From positions 1 through 64,000 of the forward strand of contig CAKQSB010000009.1 in NCBI GenBank assembly GCA_934271735.1: a DNA stretch of 64,000 nt, read 5' to 3'. Of this stretch, positions 24,178-31,980 are shown piece after piece. Every line of letters starts with the position of its first letter. Position 1 is the first letter of the stretch. Below the pieces are notes generated by a model that saw nothing but the letters and a program-made list of their open reading frames with translations, searched no databases and had not been told where the DNA came from. The translations under genes were made by a program, and so were the position numbers. Source of the stretch: an uncultured Clostridia bacterium (lineage in GTDB: Bacteria > Bacillota > Clostridia > Christensenellales > Borkfalkiaceae).

Positions 24178-25554
24178 TTACTTATGCGGGTACGCCATTT
24201 CTTCGGGGTGGAAAACCTCGTCGAACTTCTCCGCCGACAAAAATCCGAGCGCAACGCACGCTTCTTTGAGCGATATGTTTTCTTTGTATGCTTTCTTTGC
24301 GGTTTTCGCGGCGTTTTCGTAGCCTATATAGGGATTGAGCGCGGTCACGAGCATAAGCGAATTATGCAGGTTGTGCGCCATCTTCTCTCTGTTGGCTCTT
24401 ATCCCCGTTACGCAGTGAGTTTCGAACGAAGCGATTCCTTCCGCAAGAAGTTTTGCCGACTGAAGGAAGTTATACGCGATTACGGGCATAAATACGTTGA
24501 GTTCGAAATTGCCCTGCGAAGCTCCTACCGTCACCGCGACGTCGTTTGCCATTACCTGAACGGCAACCATCGTCATGGATTCGCACTGGGTGGGATTAAC
24601 CTTGCCCGGCATAATCGAAGAACCGGGTTCGTTTTCGGGAATGAATATCTCGCCGAGACCGTCTCTCGGACCGCTCGCGAGCCAGCGGACATCGTTGGCG
24701 ATTTTCATGAGGTTGCAGGCAAGGGCTTTCATCGCTCCGTGAGCGAAAACCATTGCGTCTTTGGACGTTAAAGCGTGGAATTTATTCTTCGCCGTAACGA
24801 AATCCTTGCCCGTGATTTCGCTTACCTGCTTAGCGACTTCTTCGTCGAAGCCGACGGGCGCGTTAAGTCCCGTGCCGACAGCCGTGCCGCCGAGCGCAAG
24901 TTCTTTTAAACCCGAAAGAGAAAGCTTTATCTGCTCTTCGGTTTTTTCTATCATCGTTCTCCAACCGCTTATTTCCTGCGAAAACGCTATGGGAACCGCA
25001 TCCTGAAGGTGCGTTCTGCCGCTCTTTACTATGCCCTTGTTTTCCTCTTCGAGACGTTTAAGGGTTGCGACGAGTTTTTCCATAGACGGGAAAAGCTTGT
25101 CCTCTATAGCGATTACCGCGGCGATATGCATTGCCGTGGGGAAAGTGTCGTTGGAACTCTGGCTTTTGTTTATATCGTCGTTCGGGTGAAGAAGTTTCTC
25201 GCCGGCGATTTCGTTACCGCGGTTCGCGATAACTTCGTTCGCGTTCATATTCGACTGCGTTCCGCTGCCCGTCTGCCATACGACAAGCGGGAAATGGTCG
25301 TTGAGCTTGCCGCTTATAACTTCGTCGCAGGCTTTGACGATGGCGTCGAGTTTGTTCTTCGGAAGTTTTCCGAGGTTGTAGTTAGCCTGCGCCGCGGCTT
25401 TTTTCAGAATCCCGAACGCATGCGTGATTTCTCTCGGCATAAGCTCGCCGCCGATTTTGAAGTTCTCGAAACTTCTTTCGGTCTGAGCGGCCCAGTATTT
25501 ATCCGCGGGGACTTTCACCTCGCCCATTGTGTCTTTTTCGATACGATATTCCAT
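24178..25554 (-). CDS. fumC: Fumarate hydratase, class II
   Basis: 458 residues, normal for class II (iron-free) fumarase. The superfamily signature [15 protein letters not shown] and the segments [11 protein letters not shown] and [10 protein letters not shown] are intact. It interconverts malate and fumarate. The start [11 protein letters not shown] is used; the upstream TTG in frame overlaps the mdh stop. It lies 11 bp after mdh and before the fumarate-reducing genes, so its direction in vivo is probably malate to fumarate. Confidence 0.95.
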   Translation of the reverse strand: MEYRIEKDTMGEVKVPADKYWAAQTERSFENFKIGGELMPREITHAFGILKKAAAQANYNLGKLPKNKLDAIVKACDEVISGKLNDHFPLVVWQTGSGTQSNMNANEVIANRGNEIAGEKLLHPNDDINKSQSSNDTFPTAMHIAAVIAIEDKLFPSMEKLVATLKRLEEENKGIVKSGRTHLQDAVPIAFSQEISGWRTMIEKTEEQIKLSLSGLKELALGGTAVGTGLNAPVGFDEEVAKQVSEITGKDFVTAKNKFHALTSKDAMVFAHGAMKALACNLMKIANDVRWLASGPRDGLGEIFIPENEPGSSIMPGKVNPTQCESMTMVAVQVMANDVAVTVGASQGNFELNVFMPVIAYNFLQSAKLLAEGIASFETHCVTGIRANREKMAHNLHNSLMLVTALNPYIGYENAAKTAKKAYKENISLKEACVALGFLSAEKFDEVFHPEEMAYPHK

Positions 25555-25565
25555 TTTTTCACCGT

Positions 25566-26516
25566 TCAACGCTTGAAATCGATTTGCGAAATGATGTCTT
25601 TGAGAACCTTTTCGCTATTGTGAAGTTTTTCGATCTCCTCGTCGGTAAGAGCGGGGTTGATCTTTCCGACGACGCCGTTTCTGCCGACTATGTTAAGGGT
25701 GCTGAGGCATACGTCTTTTACGCCGTATTCGCCGTGCATCATCGTGGAAACGGTCATAGCCGTGTTAGCGTTCGTAACGACCGCTTTAACTATATAACAA
25801 ACCGTGGAAGCGATCGCATAGAAGGTCGCGCCCTTACGCGAAATAACTCTCGCGCCCGATTCCCTGACGTATTGTTCGATTTCGGGGATATCGATTTTCG
25901 TGGTAAGAATTTCCGAAGTCTCAACCGATTTCTGATATTCGTCTACGTGCATACCGGCAATTCTCGCCAAAGACCACGGAGAGAAACCGGAGTCTCCGTG
26001 TTCGCCGAACATATACGCGTGAATGTTACCGACTTCGAGTCCGCAATAGTCGGCTATTCTCGAACGAAGTCTCGCGGTGTCGATGATCGCGCCCGAACCG
26101 ATTACTCTGTTTTCGGGTATGCCCGAAAGTTTGCAGAAAGAATACGTGAGGATATCGACAGGGTTGGATACCATAATATAAATGGCGTCGGGAGCCTGTT
26201 TCGTTATTTCGGGAATAATCGATTCCTGAATGGCAATGTTCGTCTTGATGAGTTCGAGACGGGACTGCCCCGGCTTTCTCGCGATACCCGACGTTATGAT
26301 TACGATGTTTGAATCTTTCGCGTCTTCGTAATTGCCCGCGTAAATACGGCAGGCGCTGTCATAAGACAATCCCTGGCGAATGTCGAGGGCTTCGCCCATA
26401 GCTCTGTTTCCGTCGATATCGATAATTACGATTTCGTCGGCTAATCCTCTGCAAGTGAGCGAATAAGCTATCGTAGAGCCTACTCTTCCGCTTCCTATTA
26501 CGGTTATTTTGTTCAT
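25566..26516 (-). CDS. mdh: NAD-dependent malate dehydrogenase
   Basis: 316 residues of the LDH/MDH superfamily. The nucleotide motif [13 protein letters not shown] is followed by IVIIDID, whose Asp indicates NAD rather than NADP. The catalytic His is in GEHGDSG (His173). The substrate-selectivity position, Gln in lactate dehydrogenases (QKPG), is Arg80 here (ARKPGQSR), which is the malate type. With fumarase and fumarate reductase in the same run this supports oxaloacetate reduction to malate. Databases may label it L-lactate dehydrogenase because of overall similarity. Confidence 0.85.
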   Translation of the reverse strand: MNKITVIGSGRVGSTIAYSLTCRGLADEIVIIDIDGNRAMGEALDIRQGLSYDSACRIYAGNYEDAKDSNIVIITSGIARKPGQSRLELIKTNIAIQESIIPEITKQAPDAIYIMVSNPVDILTYSFCKLSGIPENRVIGSGAIIDTARLRSRIADYCGLEVGNIHAYMFGEHGDSGFSPWSLARIAGMHVDEYQKSVETSEILTTKIDIPEIEQYVRESGARVISRKGATFYAIASTVCYIVKAVVTNANTAMTVSTMMHGEYGVKDVCLSTLNIVGRNGVVGKINPALTDEEIEKLHNSEKVLKDIISQIDFKR

Positions 26517-26574
26517 ACCTTTCTCCTTGGTAAATAAATTTATCCTATTTTTGAATTTTTTTAAAACGGCCGAA

Positions 26575-26592
26575 CGCCGTTATTAAAGCATT
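26575..26592 (-). terminator. Possible weak terminator between rex and mdh
   Basis: AACGGC, 5-nt loop, GCCGTT followed on the minus strand by TTTTAAAAAAA. The run of U is short, so partial read-through into mdh is likely. It would lower expression of the redox genes relative to rex. Confidence 0.35.
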
Positions 26593-26631
26593 TTAAACGT
26601 TTACCGAACGCGTCGGCAAGCCGCAAGCGAG

Positions 26632-27252
26632 CTATTGAATATCCGCAGCCAGAACGGCGAGCGCGGCGGCAAGGTTTTCGTTCCTCACCTTGACTTTCCC
26701 GTTGCTTATCAGCCTTACGGGCGCGAAATTCCATACCGCCGAAACCCCGCAGGAAAGCAAAGTTTCGTAAGCGTTCTGCGCTTCCCTTTCGGGAACGGCG
26801 ATAACTCCGATTTTAACGGAATGATCTTTGCAATATTTTTCTATTTCCGAAATCGGATAAATATTTTTCGCTTCGGTAAGCGCGCCGACTTTGTTCTCGT
26901 CCTTATCGAACGCCGCCGAAAGGCGCAGTCCGAATTCCGCAAAGCCGTCGTACAAAAGCAAAGCCTTGCCGAGCTTTCCCGCTCCCACCACGACGACTTC
27001 GGTTATATCGTCCGAAACGCCGAGCGCGGCTTCGATATGCTCGATAAGCTCCGCCGTCTGATAGCCTATTTTTGGTTTTCCCGCTCCGCTGACGAGCGCG
27101 AGATCCTTTCTTACCTGAACCTCGCCGAGTCCCAAACCTTCCGCAACCGCCGCCGACGAAATGGTTTTTCTTTCGTCCGCAACCGATTTCAGATAGTGAA
27201 GGTAAATGGGCAATCTCGCCTTTACCGAACCGGTTATGTTTGTTTTCTTCAT
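26632..27252 (-). CDS. rex: Redox-sensing transcriptional repressor Rex
   Basis: 206 residues. The N-terminal winged helix has the Rex recognition region (AAVAEGLGLGEVQVRKDLALVSGAGKPKIGY). The Rossmann domain has VVVGAGKLGKALL (about 87-99) and the C-terminal swap helix is present. Rex binds DNA when NAD+/NADH is high and lets go when NADH rises, so it typically controls fermentative and hydrogen-producing genes. Here it is the first gene of the run leading to mdh, fumC, the Flx-Hdr-Frd complex and hydA, which fits this. No clear Rex palindrome (TTGTTAA-N4-TTAACAA) is visible nearby. Confidence 0.93.
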   Translation of the reverse strand: MKKTNITGSVKARLPIYLHYLKSVADERKTISSAAVAEGLGLGEVQVRKDLALVSGAGKPKIGYQTAELIEHIEAALGVSDDITEVVVVGAGKLGKALLLYDGFAEFGLRLSAAFDKDENKVGALTEAKNIYPISEIEKYCKDHSVKIGVIAVPEREAQNAYETLLSCGVSAVWNFAPVRLISNGKVKVRNENLAAALAVLAADIQ

Positions 27253-27343
27253 CGTCTGTTTTCTCCGAAATCATGTACTTTCGACCGTTTTTTGATATTC
27301 GGTCTATTCTCACCGATTTTATCGATACAACTATATCATTACA

Positions 27344-27372
27344 AGTATATCATTTTGATTTATATTTTGCAA
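27344..27372 (-). promoter_or_regulatory. Promoter of rex and the redox run
   Basis: TTGCAA, 17 nt, TATACT on the minus strand, about 90 nt before the rex start. It is the only good promoter found for the whole 13.2-27.3 kb run, though mdh or hdrB could have weaker ones. Confidence 0.65.
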
Positions 27373-27518
27373 TCGTTGACCGACGGTTTTTTTATATTAT
27401 TTATTTATAACGAGTTATCAATTTGAATATATTCCTACTCGTTTGCAGGATTTAAACGGCATTTCCGCCCGTCGCGTTATTTGCCGCAAAAACAATATTT
27501 TTAATAAATAACTACATT

Positions 27519-27531
27519 TAATCGACTTATA
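27519..27531 (-). repeat. Dispersed TATAAGTCGATTA element, copy 2
   Basis: Core TATAAGTCGATTA on the minus strand, preceded there by AAAACCCGCC, in the spacer after cysK. Confidence 0.65.
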
Positions 27532-27551
27532 GGCGGGTTTTTGCCGATCGA

Positions 27552-28481
27552 TTACAGATCGAACATCGGCGTGGAAAGATATCTGTCTCCGCTATCGGGA
27601 AAAAGCACGACAATGTTTTTCCCTTCGTTTTCTTTTCTTTTAGCAACCTCGATTGCGGCTTTCAAAGCGGCTCCCGAGGATATTCCGCAAAGAACACCTT
27701 CTTCTTTTCCGATTTCTCTTCCGCCCTCGAAAGCGGCTTCGTCGGCGATATCGATAACTTCGTCGATAACCGAACGGTCGAGAGTGTCGGGGACGAATCC
27801 CGCGCCTATGCCCTGTATTTTATGCGCTCCGCCGCGTCCTTCGGTAAGCACGGGCGAGCCTGCGGGTTCGACGGCGATAATTTTAACGGCGGCGTTCTTT
27901 TCTTTGAGGTATCTGCCTACGCCCGTTATCGTTCCGCCCGTTCCGACGCCCGCTACGAAAACATCTGTTTTCCCGTCCGTATCGGCGTAAATTTCGGGCC
28001 CCGTGGTTTTATAATGAGCTTCGGGGTTTGCGGGGTTCACAAACTGTCCGAGAACTATTCCGCCGCGTTCTTCCGCGATTTCTTCGGCTTTCGCTATCGC
28101 GCCTTTCATTCCGAGTTTTCCGTCCGAAAGAACAACTTCCGCGCCGTAAGCGGCGATAAGTCTACGTCTTTCGATCGACATCGTTTCGGGCATAACTATA
28201 ACGACTTTATATCCCTTTGCCGTGCCGACCGAGGCTATGCCGATACCCGTATTCCCCGAAGTGGGTTCGACGATAACCGCACCCTTTTTGAGTTTTCCGC
28301 TTTTTTCGGCGGTTTCTATCATATAAAAAGCTATTCTGTCCTTAACGCTCCCCGCGGGATTGAACATCTCGAGTTTTGCGTAAATTTTTGCTTTTAAACC
28401 GTATTTTTTTTCGATATGAGTAAGCTCAACAAGCGGCGTACCGCCTATAAGAAAGGCGGCAGATTTGTAAATTACAGGCAT
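27552..28481 (-). CDS. cysK: Cysteine synthase A
   Basis: 309 residues. PLP enzyme that makes cysteine from O-acetylserine and sulfide. The PLP lysine is in NPAGSVKDRIAFYM, the substrate loop is EPTSGNTGIG, and the phosphate cup is GVGTGGTITGVG. Length and C-terminus (FPDSGDRYLSTPMFDL) are those of CysK. MPVIYKSAAFLIGGTPLVEL is used as start because GGAG lies 8 nt upstream. A promoter with a palindrome in its spacer lies about 100 nt upstream, suggesting repression by a cysteine-responsive regulator. Confidence 0.95.
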   Translation of the reverse strand: MPVIYKSAAFLIGGTPLVELTHIEKKYGLKAKIYAKLEMFNPAGSVKDRIAFYMIETAEKSGKLKKGAVIVEPTSGNTGIGIASVGTAKGYKVVIVMPETMSIERRRLIAAYGAEVVLSDGKLGMKGAIAKAEEIAEERGGIVLGQFVNPANPEAHYKTTGPEIYADTDGKTDVFVAGVGTGGTITGVGRYLKEKNAAVKIIAVEPAGSPVLTEGRGGAHKIQGIGAGFVPDTLDRSVIDEVIDIADEAAFEGGREIGKEEGVLCGISSGAALKAAIEVAKRKENEGKNIVVLFPDSGDRYLSTPMFDL

Positions 28482-28576
28482 TTTTAATCTCCTTCCATCG
28501 AAATATCGGAACAACGGACAGCGCGCCTTTTATAGACGCAGGCGATTACGTTTTATCCGCATATCCCGCCACGAAT

Positions 28577-28605
28577 ATTTTATATCCGAATATCGGATTT
28601 GTCAA
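28577..28605 (-). promoter_or_regulatory. cysK promoter with palindromic operator
   Basis: TTGACA, 17 nt, TAAAAT on the minus strand. The spacer holds a perfect palindrome, ATCCGA-TAT-TCGGAT (28584-28598), exactly between -35 and -10. A repressor bound there would block polymerase. An Rrf2/CymR-type cysteine regulator is a candidate, not proven. Confidence 0.75.
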
Positions 28606-28696
28606 CAATCTATAAGCGATTTTTTGCGGACGAGACAAGCAATTTCCGAAAGACCGCCACATATTGCAAATCGACCGTAAATATATATCAAAAACA

Positions 28697-29093
28697 TAAA
28701 AAAGGGTTACCGCGTCTTAATTAACGCCGTAACCCGATAAATTCATATTCAGTTCAGAACTTAGAATTACAAGAATTCCGATATAATTACACTACTTGAA
28801 AGTCTTTACCTCCTTGAATTTCTCGTATATTCACTTTCATCCTCGGACGAAAAGGAAATTCGTTTTCTTTTGTGTTTATCGGGGAAACTTTTTATCGTTT
28901 CCGTAAAGTTCAATTCCTGCCGTTTCTTCGCGTTTAACGAAGCGCCTCTTAGTACATCGGACCTCTCCTCGCATTTTATTAGACGACTTTTTTTCATTCG
29001 GGTTGACCGCCCGCAAGCTTTTAACTCCTATTAAAGCTTTTTGTTTTATTTTTTTATCGGCGGTGTTACCGCCCGTCGCCTTTCGCCTTTTGC
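28697..29093 (-). ncRNA. Candidate non-coding RNA, about 390 nt
   Basis: A consensus promoter (29100-29128) and a strong intrinsic terminator (28698-28735) bound a transcript of about 390 nt. It holds many local hairpins: GGCGGT/ACCGCC near the 5' end, CTTCG/CGAAG, GGAAAC/GTTTCC, ACGA/TCGT and GAATT/AATTC. The one ORF inside (28806-28997, 63 codons) lacks a ribosome site and ends with AGG AGG TAA, so coding is doubtful. It does not show the signatures of tmRNA, RNase P, SRP or 6S RNA that I know. Confidence 0.5.
28698..28735 (-). terminator. Terminator of the candidate non-coding RNA
   Basis: GGGTTACGGCG / CGCGGTAACCC with a 10-nt loop, followed by six U on the minus strand. Confidence 0.8.
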
Positions 29094-29099
29094 ACCTTT

Positions 29100-29128
29100 A
29101 TTATAACCGAGGACTTCCTGTTTGTCAA
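29100..29128 (-). promoter_or_regulatory. Consensus promoter of the candidate non-coding RNA
   Basis: TTGACA, 17 nt, TATAAT on the minus strand, a perfect match, with no good start codon and ribosome site downstream. Confidence 0.8.
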
Positions 29129-29216
29129 TACCCTTTTTTGTTTTTTCACAAAGTGAAATTTTCGGGTTTGCTATTGACAACGCGCCTTTTCGGTGGTATT
29201 ATATTATGTTACGGCT

Positions 29217-31739
29217 TTAAGATTTCTTTATTACTACTTCGCCGTCGGAACATTTTACCGTCGTCGCGCCCGAACCTTTGAAAACGTCGCTTCGATCTTT
29301 GTTCAGTTCGTTCCATTTGCTTTTCGAACCCTTAAACTCGACCGTCGTTAAATTGCTGCAGTTAGAAAACATATAGCTTCCGAAATCCGTGAGCGAAGCG
29401 GGAATGGTTACGCTCTTTAAACTCCTGCAATTCTGAAACGCTCCGTTACCGAGACTTACCACGCTGTCGGGTATTGAAATACTCGTCAAGCCGCTGCCCG
29501 CAAACGCCGACGATTCGATAGTTGTTACGGTATCCGGTATAACAACGCTTTTTAAACGCATATAACCGCCAAACGCGTACGAGTCGATTGTCGTAACGCT
29601 CCCGCCCGCGGGAATGACGCTGTTTCCGCAACCCGCGATAAGCTTTTTCGTCGATTTCTCTATAAGACAATTCGAAACGCTCGAAAAAACCTCGTTTCCC
29701 TGCTCGACCTCGATTTTTCTGATTTCCGTGCAATCCGCATACGCCCCGTATACGATACTCGTTACGCTTTTCGGTATCGTCACGGAAGTTAATTGCTTAC
29801 ACCTGCCGAAAGCAAACCCGCCGATAGTTTTAAGATTATTCGGCAACTTCACGCTCGCCAGCTTTTGGCAGTTATAAAAAGCGCATTCCCCGATTTCCGT
29901 AACGCCGTCAGAAATAACCACGCTGACCAAGCTCGAACAACTGTCAAATGTTGACCAGGCTATTTTCTTCACTTTATCCGGCACAACCACGCTCGTCAGG
30001 CTTTCACACTCTCTGAACGCCAAATTCCCGATACTCCTGACTCCGCTCGGTATGGTTATATATTTTAAACTCTTGCAAGAAAAAAACGCGCTGTCCCCGA
30101 TAAAATTCACGCTGTCCGGGAGAGTTACTCTTGTCAGAGCCGAGCAATAGGCAAATAAAGCGTCTCCTATTTCAGTCACGCCGTCCGGAATTACAACATC
30201 TGTAACGGCGCAACTTCTGAACGCTTCGAATCCGATATTTTTCACACTGCCCGGAATAACTATTTTCGTAAGTCCCTTACAATAGTAAAACGCGTGGTTT
30301 CCGATAGTCGTAACCCCCTCCGGTATGGTTACGCTCGTTAAGTTTACACATTCGTAAAACGCGTACTCTCCGATAGCAGTTACGCTCCCGTCCGAAGGTA
30401 TAACGCTTTTGTCGCAGCCCGCAACAAGCGTTTTCGTCGATTTTTCGATTATACAATTCTTTTCGCCGTAATAAAAGCCGCTCTCGGGAGAAACCTCGAT
30501 TTTTTTAAGTTTTTCGCAATGTCTGAAAGGAGCGCGCCCGATATTTTCCACGCTTTCCGGTATAGTCACGCTCGTTAAAGCGTCGCACCACTCGAAAGCT
30601 CCGTCGCCGATACCTTTCACCCCGCTCGGTATGGTTACGCGCGTCAGGTTGTGGCAACCGCTGAACGATTTGCCCGCAACGCCTCTCGCGCCATCCGTTA
30701 TCTTTGCCGAAGTCAAATAATAGTTTTCAACGCCTACAACCCAATCGTCTACGTAAAGAATTCCGCCGTTTCGTAAGTACAGGTTTTCGTTGCATTTACC
30801 AAAAGTATTGCTTCCGATATTCGTTACGCTGTCCGGTATTGTAACGTTCGTTAAACTGCCGCATTCGTAAAACGCGTACATTCCGATACTTGTCACGCCG
30901 TCCGGTATCGTTACGTCCGATAACTTTCCGCACCTTTCAAACGTCGAGTTTCCGATAGATTTTATATTTTTCGGCAAAGTAACGCCCGTTAAACCCGAAC
31001 AATCGGAAAACGCATAACCGCCTAACCTCGTCACACTGTCGGGAATTACTATATTCGTCAGACCGACGCAATTTGTGAACGCGCTGCTGCCGATTATTTC
31101 TACTCCGTCCGGTATCGTAACGCTTGTAAGATAAGCACAATCTTTAAAAGCATAACCGGCTATGCCTCTCGTACCGTCTTTTATCGTTGCGGAAACTATC
31201 AAATCGCTCTCGACCCCTACGACAAAATCATCGACGTAGATAAGCCCGCCTGCCCGCGTATAAAGGTTTTCATTGCAATCCTCAAAAGCGTCTTGCCCGA
31301 TATCCGTCACGCTTTCGGGTATCGTAACGCACGTCAGGCTGTCACAACCCGAGAAAGCCATAATTCCGATACTCGTCACACTGTCGGGGATAGTAACGCT
31401 CGTCAATTTTTCGCACCACGCAAAAGCCTGATTACGAATCTCCGTCACGGGTTTACCGTTATACGAACCCGGTATAACGATTTCCGTCGGGTAAGTTTTT
31501 TTGTCGTAATCGGTGCGTTTTCTGACCGAATACCCGCCGCTTTCAAGCAATACGAATTCAAAATATTTTTCTGCTTGTTCGTCTTCTTCTCTTTCCGAAG
31601 ACGTTTCGCTTTCGTCCCGCCCGGAAGAATATTCGCTCCCGCCGCCCGAGGAATTCCCCGAACCGCCCGCGCCGCACGAAGTTCCGAACGCGGCGAAAAT
31701 AAAGATCGCCAAAAGCAATAAAGCAATTCTTTTTCCCAT
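29217..31739 (-). CDS. BspA-like leucine-rich repeat lipoprotein
   Basis: 840 residues. Lipoprotein signal MGKRIALLLLAIFIFAAFG with lipobox GTSC (Cys about 22), then a flexible Gly/Ser/Glu linker (25-55). The rest is made of more than 16 LRR_5/BspA repeats of about 23 residues (LTSVTIPDSVTSIGxxAFxxC). They are broken by three short insertions with a different pattern (for example NENLYTRAGGLIYVDDFVVGVE, given here in part). The start at 31739 has GGAG 8 nt upstream. Proteins of this type are surface-exposed and mediate adhesion in oral and gut bacteria. It is monocistronic, with its own promoter and tandem repeats upstream. Confidence 0.85.
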   Translation of the reverse strand: MGKRIALLLLAIFIFAAFGTSCGAGGSGNSSGGGSEYSSGRDESETSSEREEDEQAEKYFEFVLLESGGYSVRKRTDYDKKTYPTEIVIPGSYNGKPVTEIRNQAFAWCEKLTSVTIPDSVTSIGIMAFSGCDSLTCVTIPESVTDIGQDAFEDCNENLYTRAGGLIYVDDFVVGVESDLIVSATIKDGTRGIAGYAFKDCAYLTSVTIPDGVEIIGSSAFTNCVGLTNIVIPDSVTRLGGYAFSDCSGLTGVTLPKNIKSIGNSTFERCGKLSDVTIPDGVTSIGMYAFYECGSLTNVTIPDSVTNIGSNTFGKCNENLYLRNGGILYVDDWVVGVENYYLTSAKITDGARGVAGKSFSGCHNLTRVTIPSGVKGIGDGAFEWCDALTSVTIPESVENIGRAPFRHCEKLKKIEVSPESGFYYGEKNCIIEKSTKTLVAGCDKSVIPSDGSVTAIGEYAFYECVNLTSVTIPEGVTTIGNHAFYYCKGLTKIVIPGSVKNIGFEAFRSCAVTDVVIPDGVTEIGDALFAYCSALTRVTLPDSVNFIGDSAFFSCKSLKYITIPSGVRSIGNLAFRECESLTSVVVPDKVKKIAWSTFDSCSSLVSVVISDGVTEIGECAFYNCQKLASVKLPNNLKTIGGFAFGRCKQLTSVTIPKSVTSIVYGAYADCTEIRKIEVEQGNEVFSSVSNCLIEKSTKKLIAGCGNSVIPAGGSVTTIDSYAFGGYMRLKSVVIPDTVTTIESSAFAGSGLTSISIPDSVVSLGNGAFQNCRSLKSVTIPASLTDFGSYMFSNCSNLTTVEFKGSKSKWNELNKDRSDVFKGSGATTVKCSDGEVVIKKS

Positions 31740-31816
31740 AGCCTTATCTCCTTTCTTACGCCTTGACGGGAATAACGTTTCATTTCCGCCATACGTATTA
31801 TTCTTGTCTGTCATAT

Positions 31817-31845
31817 ATTATACATTAACGATAAATAACTGTCAA
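31817..31845 (-). promoter_or_regulatory. Promoter of the LRR lipoprotein
   Basis: TTGACA, 17 nt, TATAAT on the minus strand, about 80 nt before the start codon. The tandem repeats begin 5 bp upstream of the -35 box. Confidence 0.85.
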
Positions 31846-31849
31846 TCAT

Positions 31850-31924
31850 ATCGGACAAACTTGCATATCGAAAAATCGGACAAACTCGCATATCGAAAAA
31901 TCGGATAAACTCGCATATCGAAAA
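31850..31924 (-). repeat. Three tandem 25-bp repeats
   Basis: Three copies of a 25-bp unit (plus strand begins ATCGGACAAACT, ends CATATCGAAAA), at 31850-31874, 31875-31899 and 31900-31924, with one or two changes between copies. They lie directly upstream of the LRR promoter and are probably regulatory sites. Confidence 0.85.
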
Positions 31925-31961
31925 ACCCCGGGCGATCTCGCTTTCATTCGAACGCCCGGGG
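31921..31961 (-). terminator. Terminator of the adenine deaminase gene
   Basis: A 9-bp GC-rich stem CCCCGGGCG/CGCCCGGGG with an 18-nt loop, followed on the minus strand by five U. It abuts the tandem repeats. Confidence 0.8.
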
Positions 31962-31980
31962 ATTATTTATCGTTTGATTA

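Noticed and set aside
25566..26516. L-lactate dehydrogenase
   Set aside because: The selectivity residue before KPG is Arg80, the malate type, and the neighbours use malate and fumarate.
26517..27560. Rex operator near rex or mdh
   Set aside because: I found no TTGTTAA-N4-TTAACAA or close variant in the spacers around rex, mdh or hdrB.
28806..28997. 63-codon minus-strand ORF
   Set aside because: No ribosome site before its ATG and a basic low-complexity product; the region is better explained as part of a non-coding transcript.
31850..31924. CRISPR array
   Set aside because: The three repeats are directly adjacent without spacers, and there are no cas genes.
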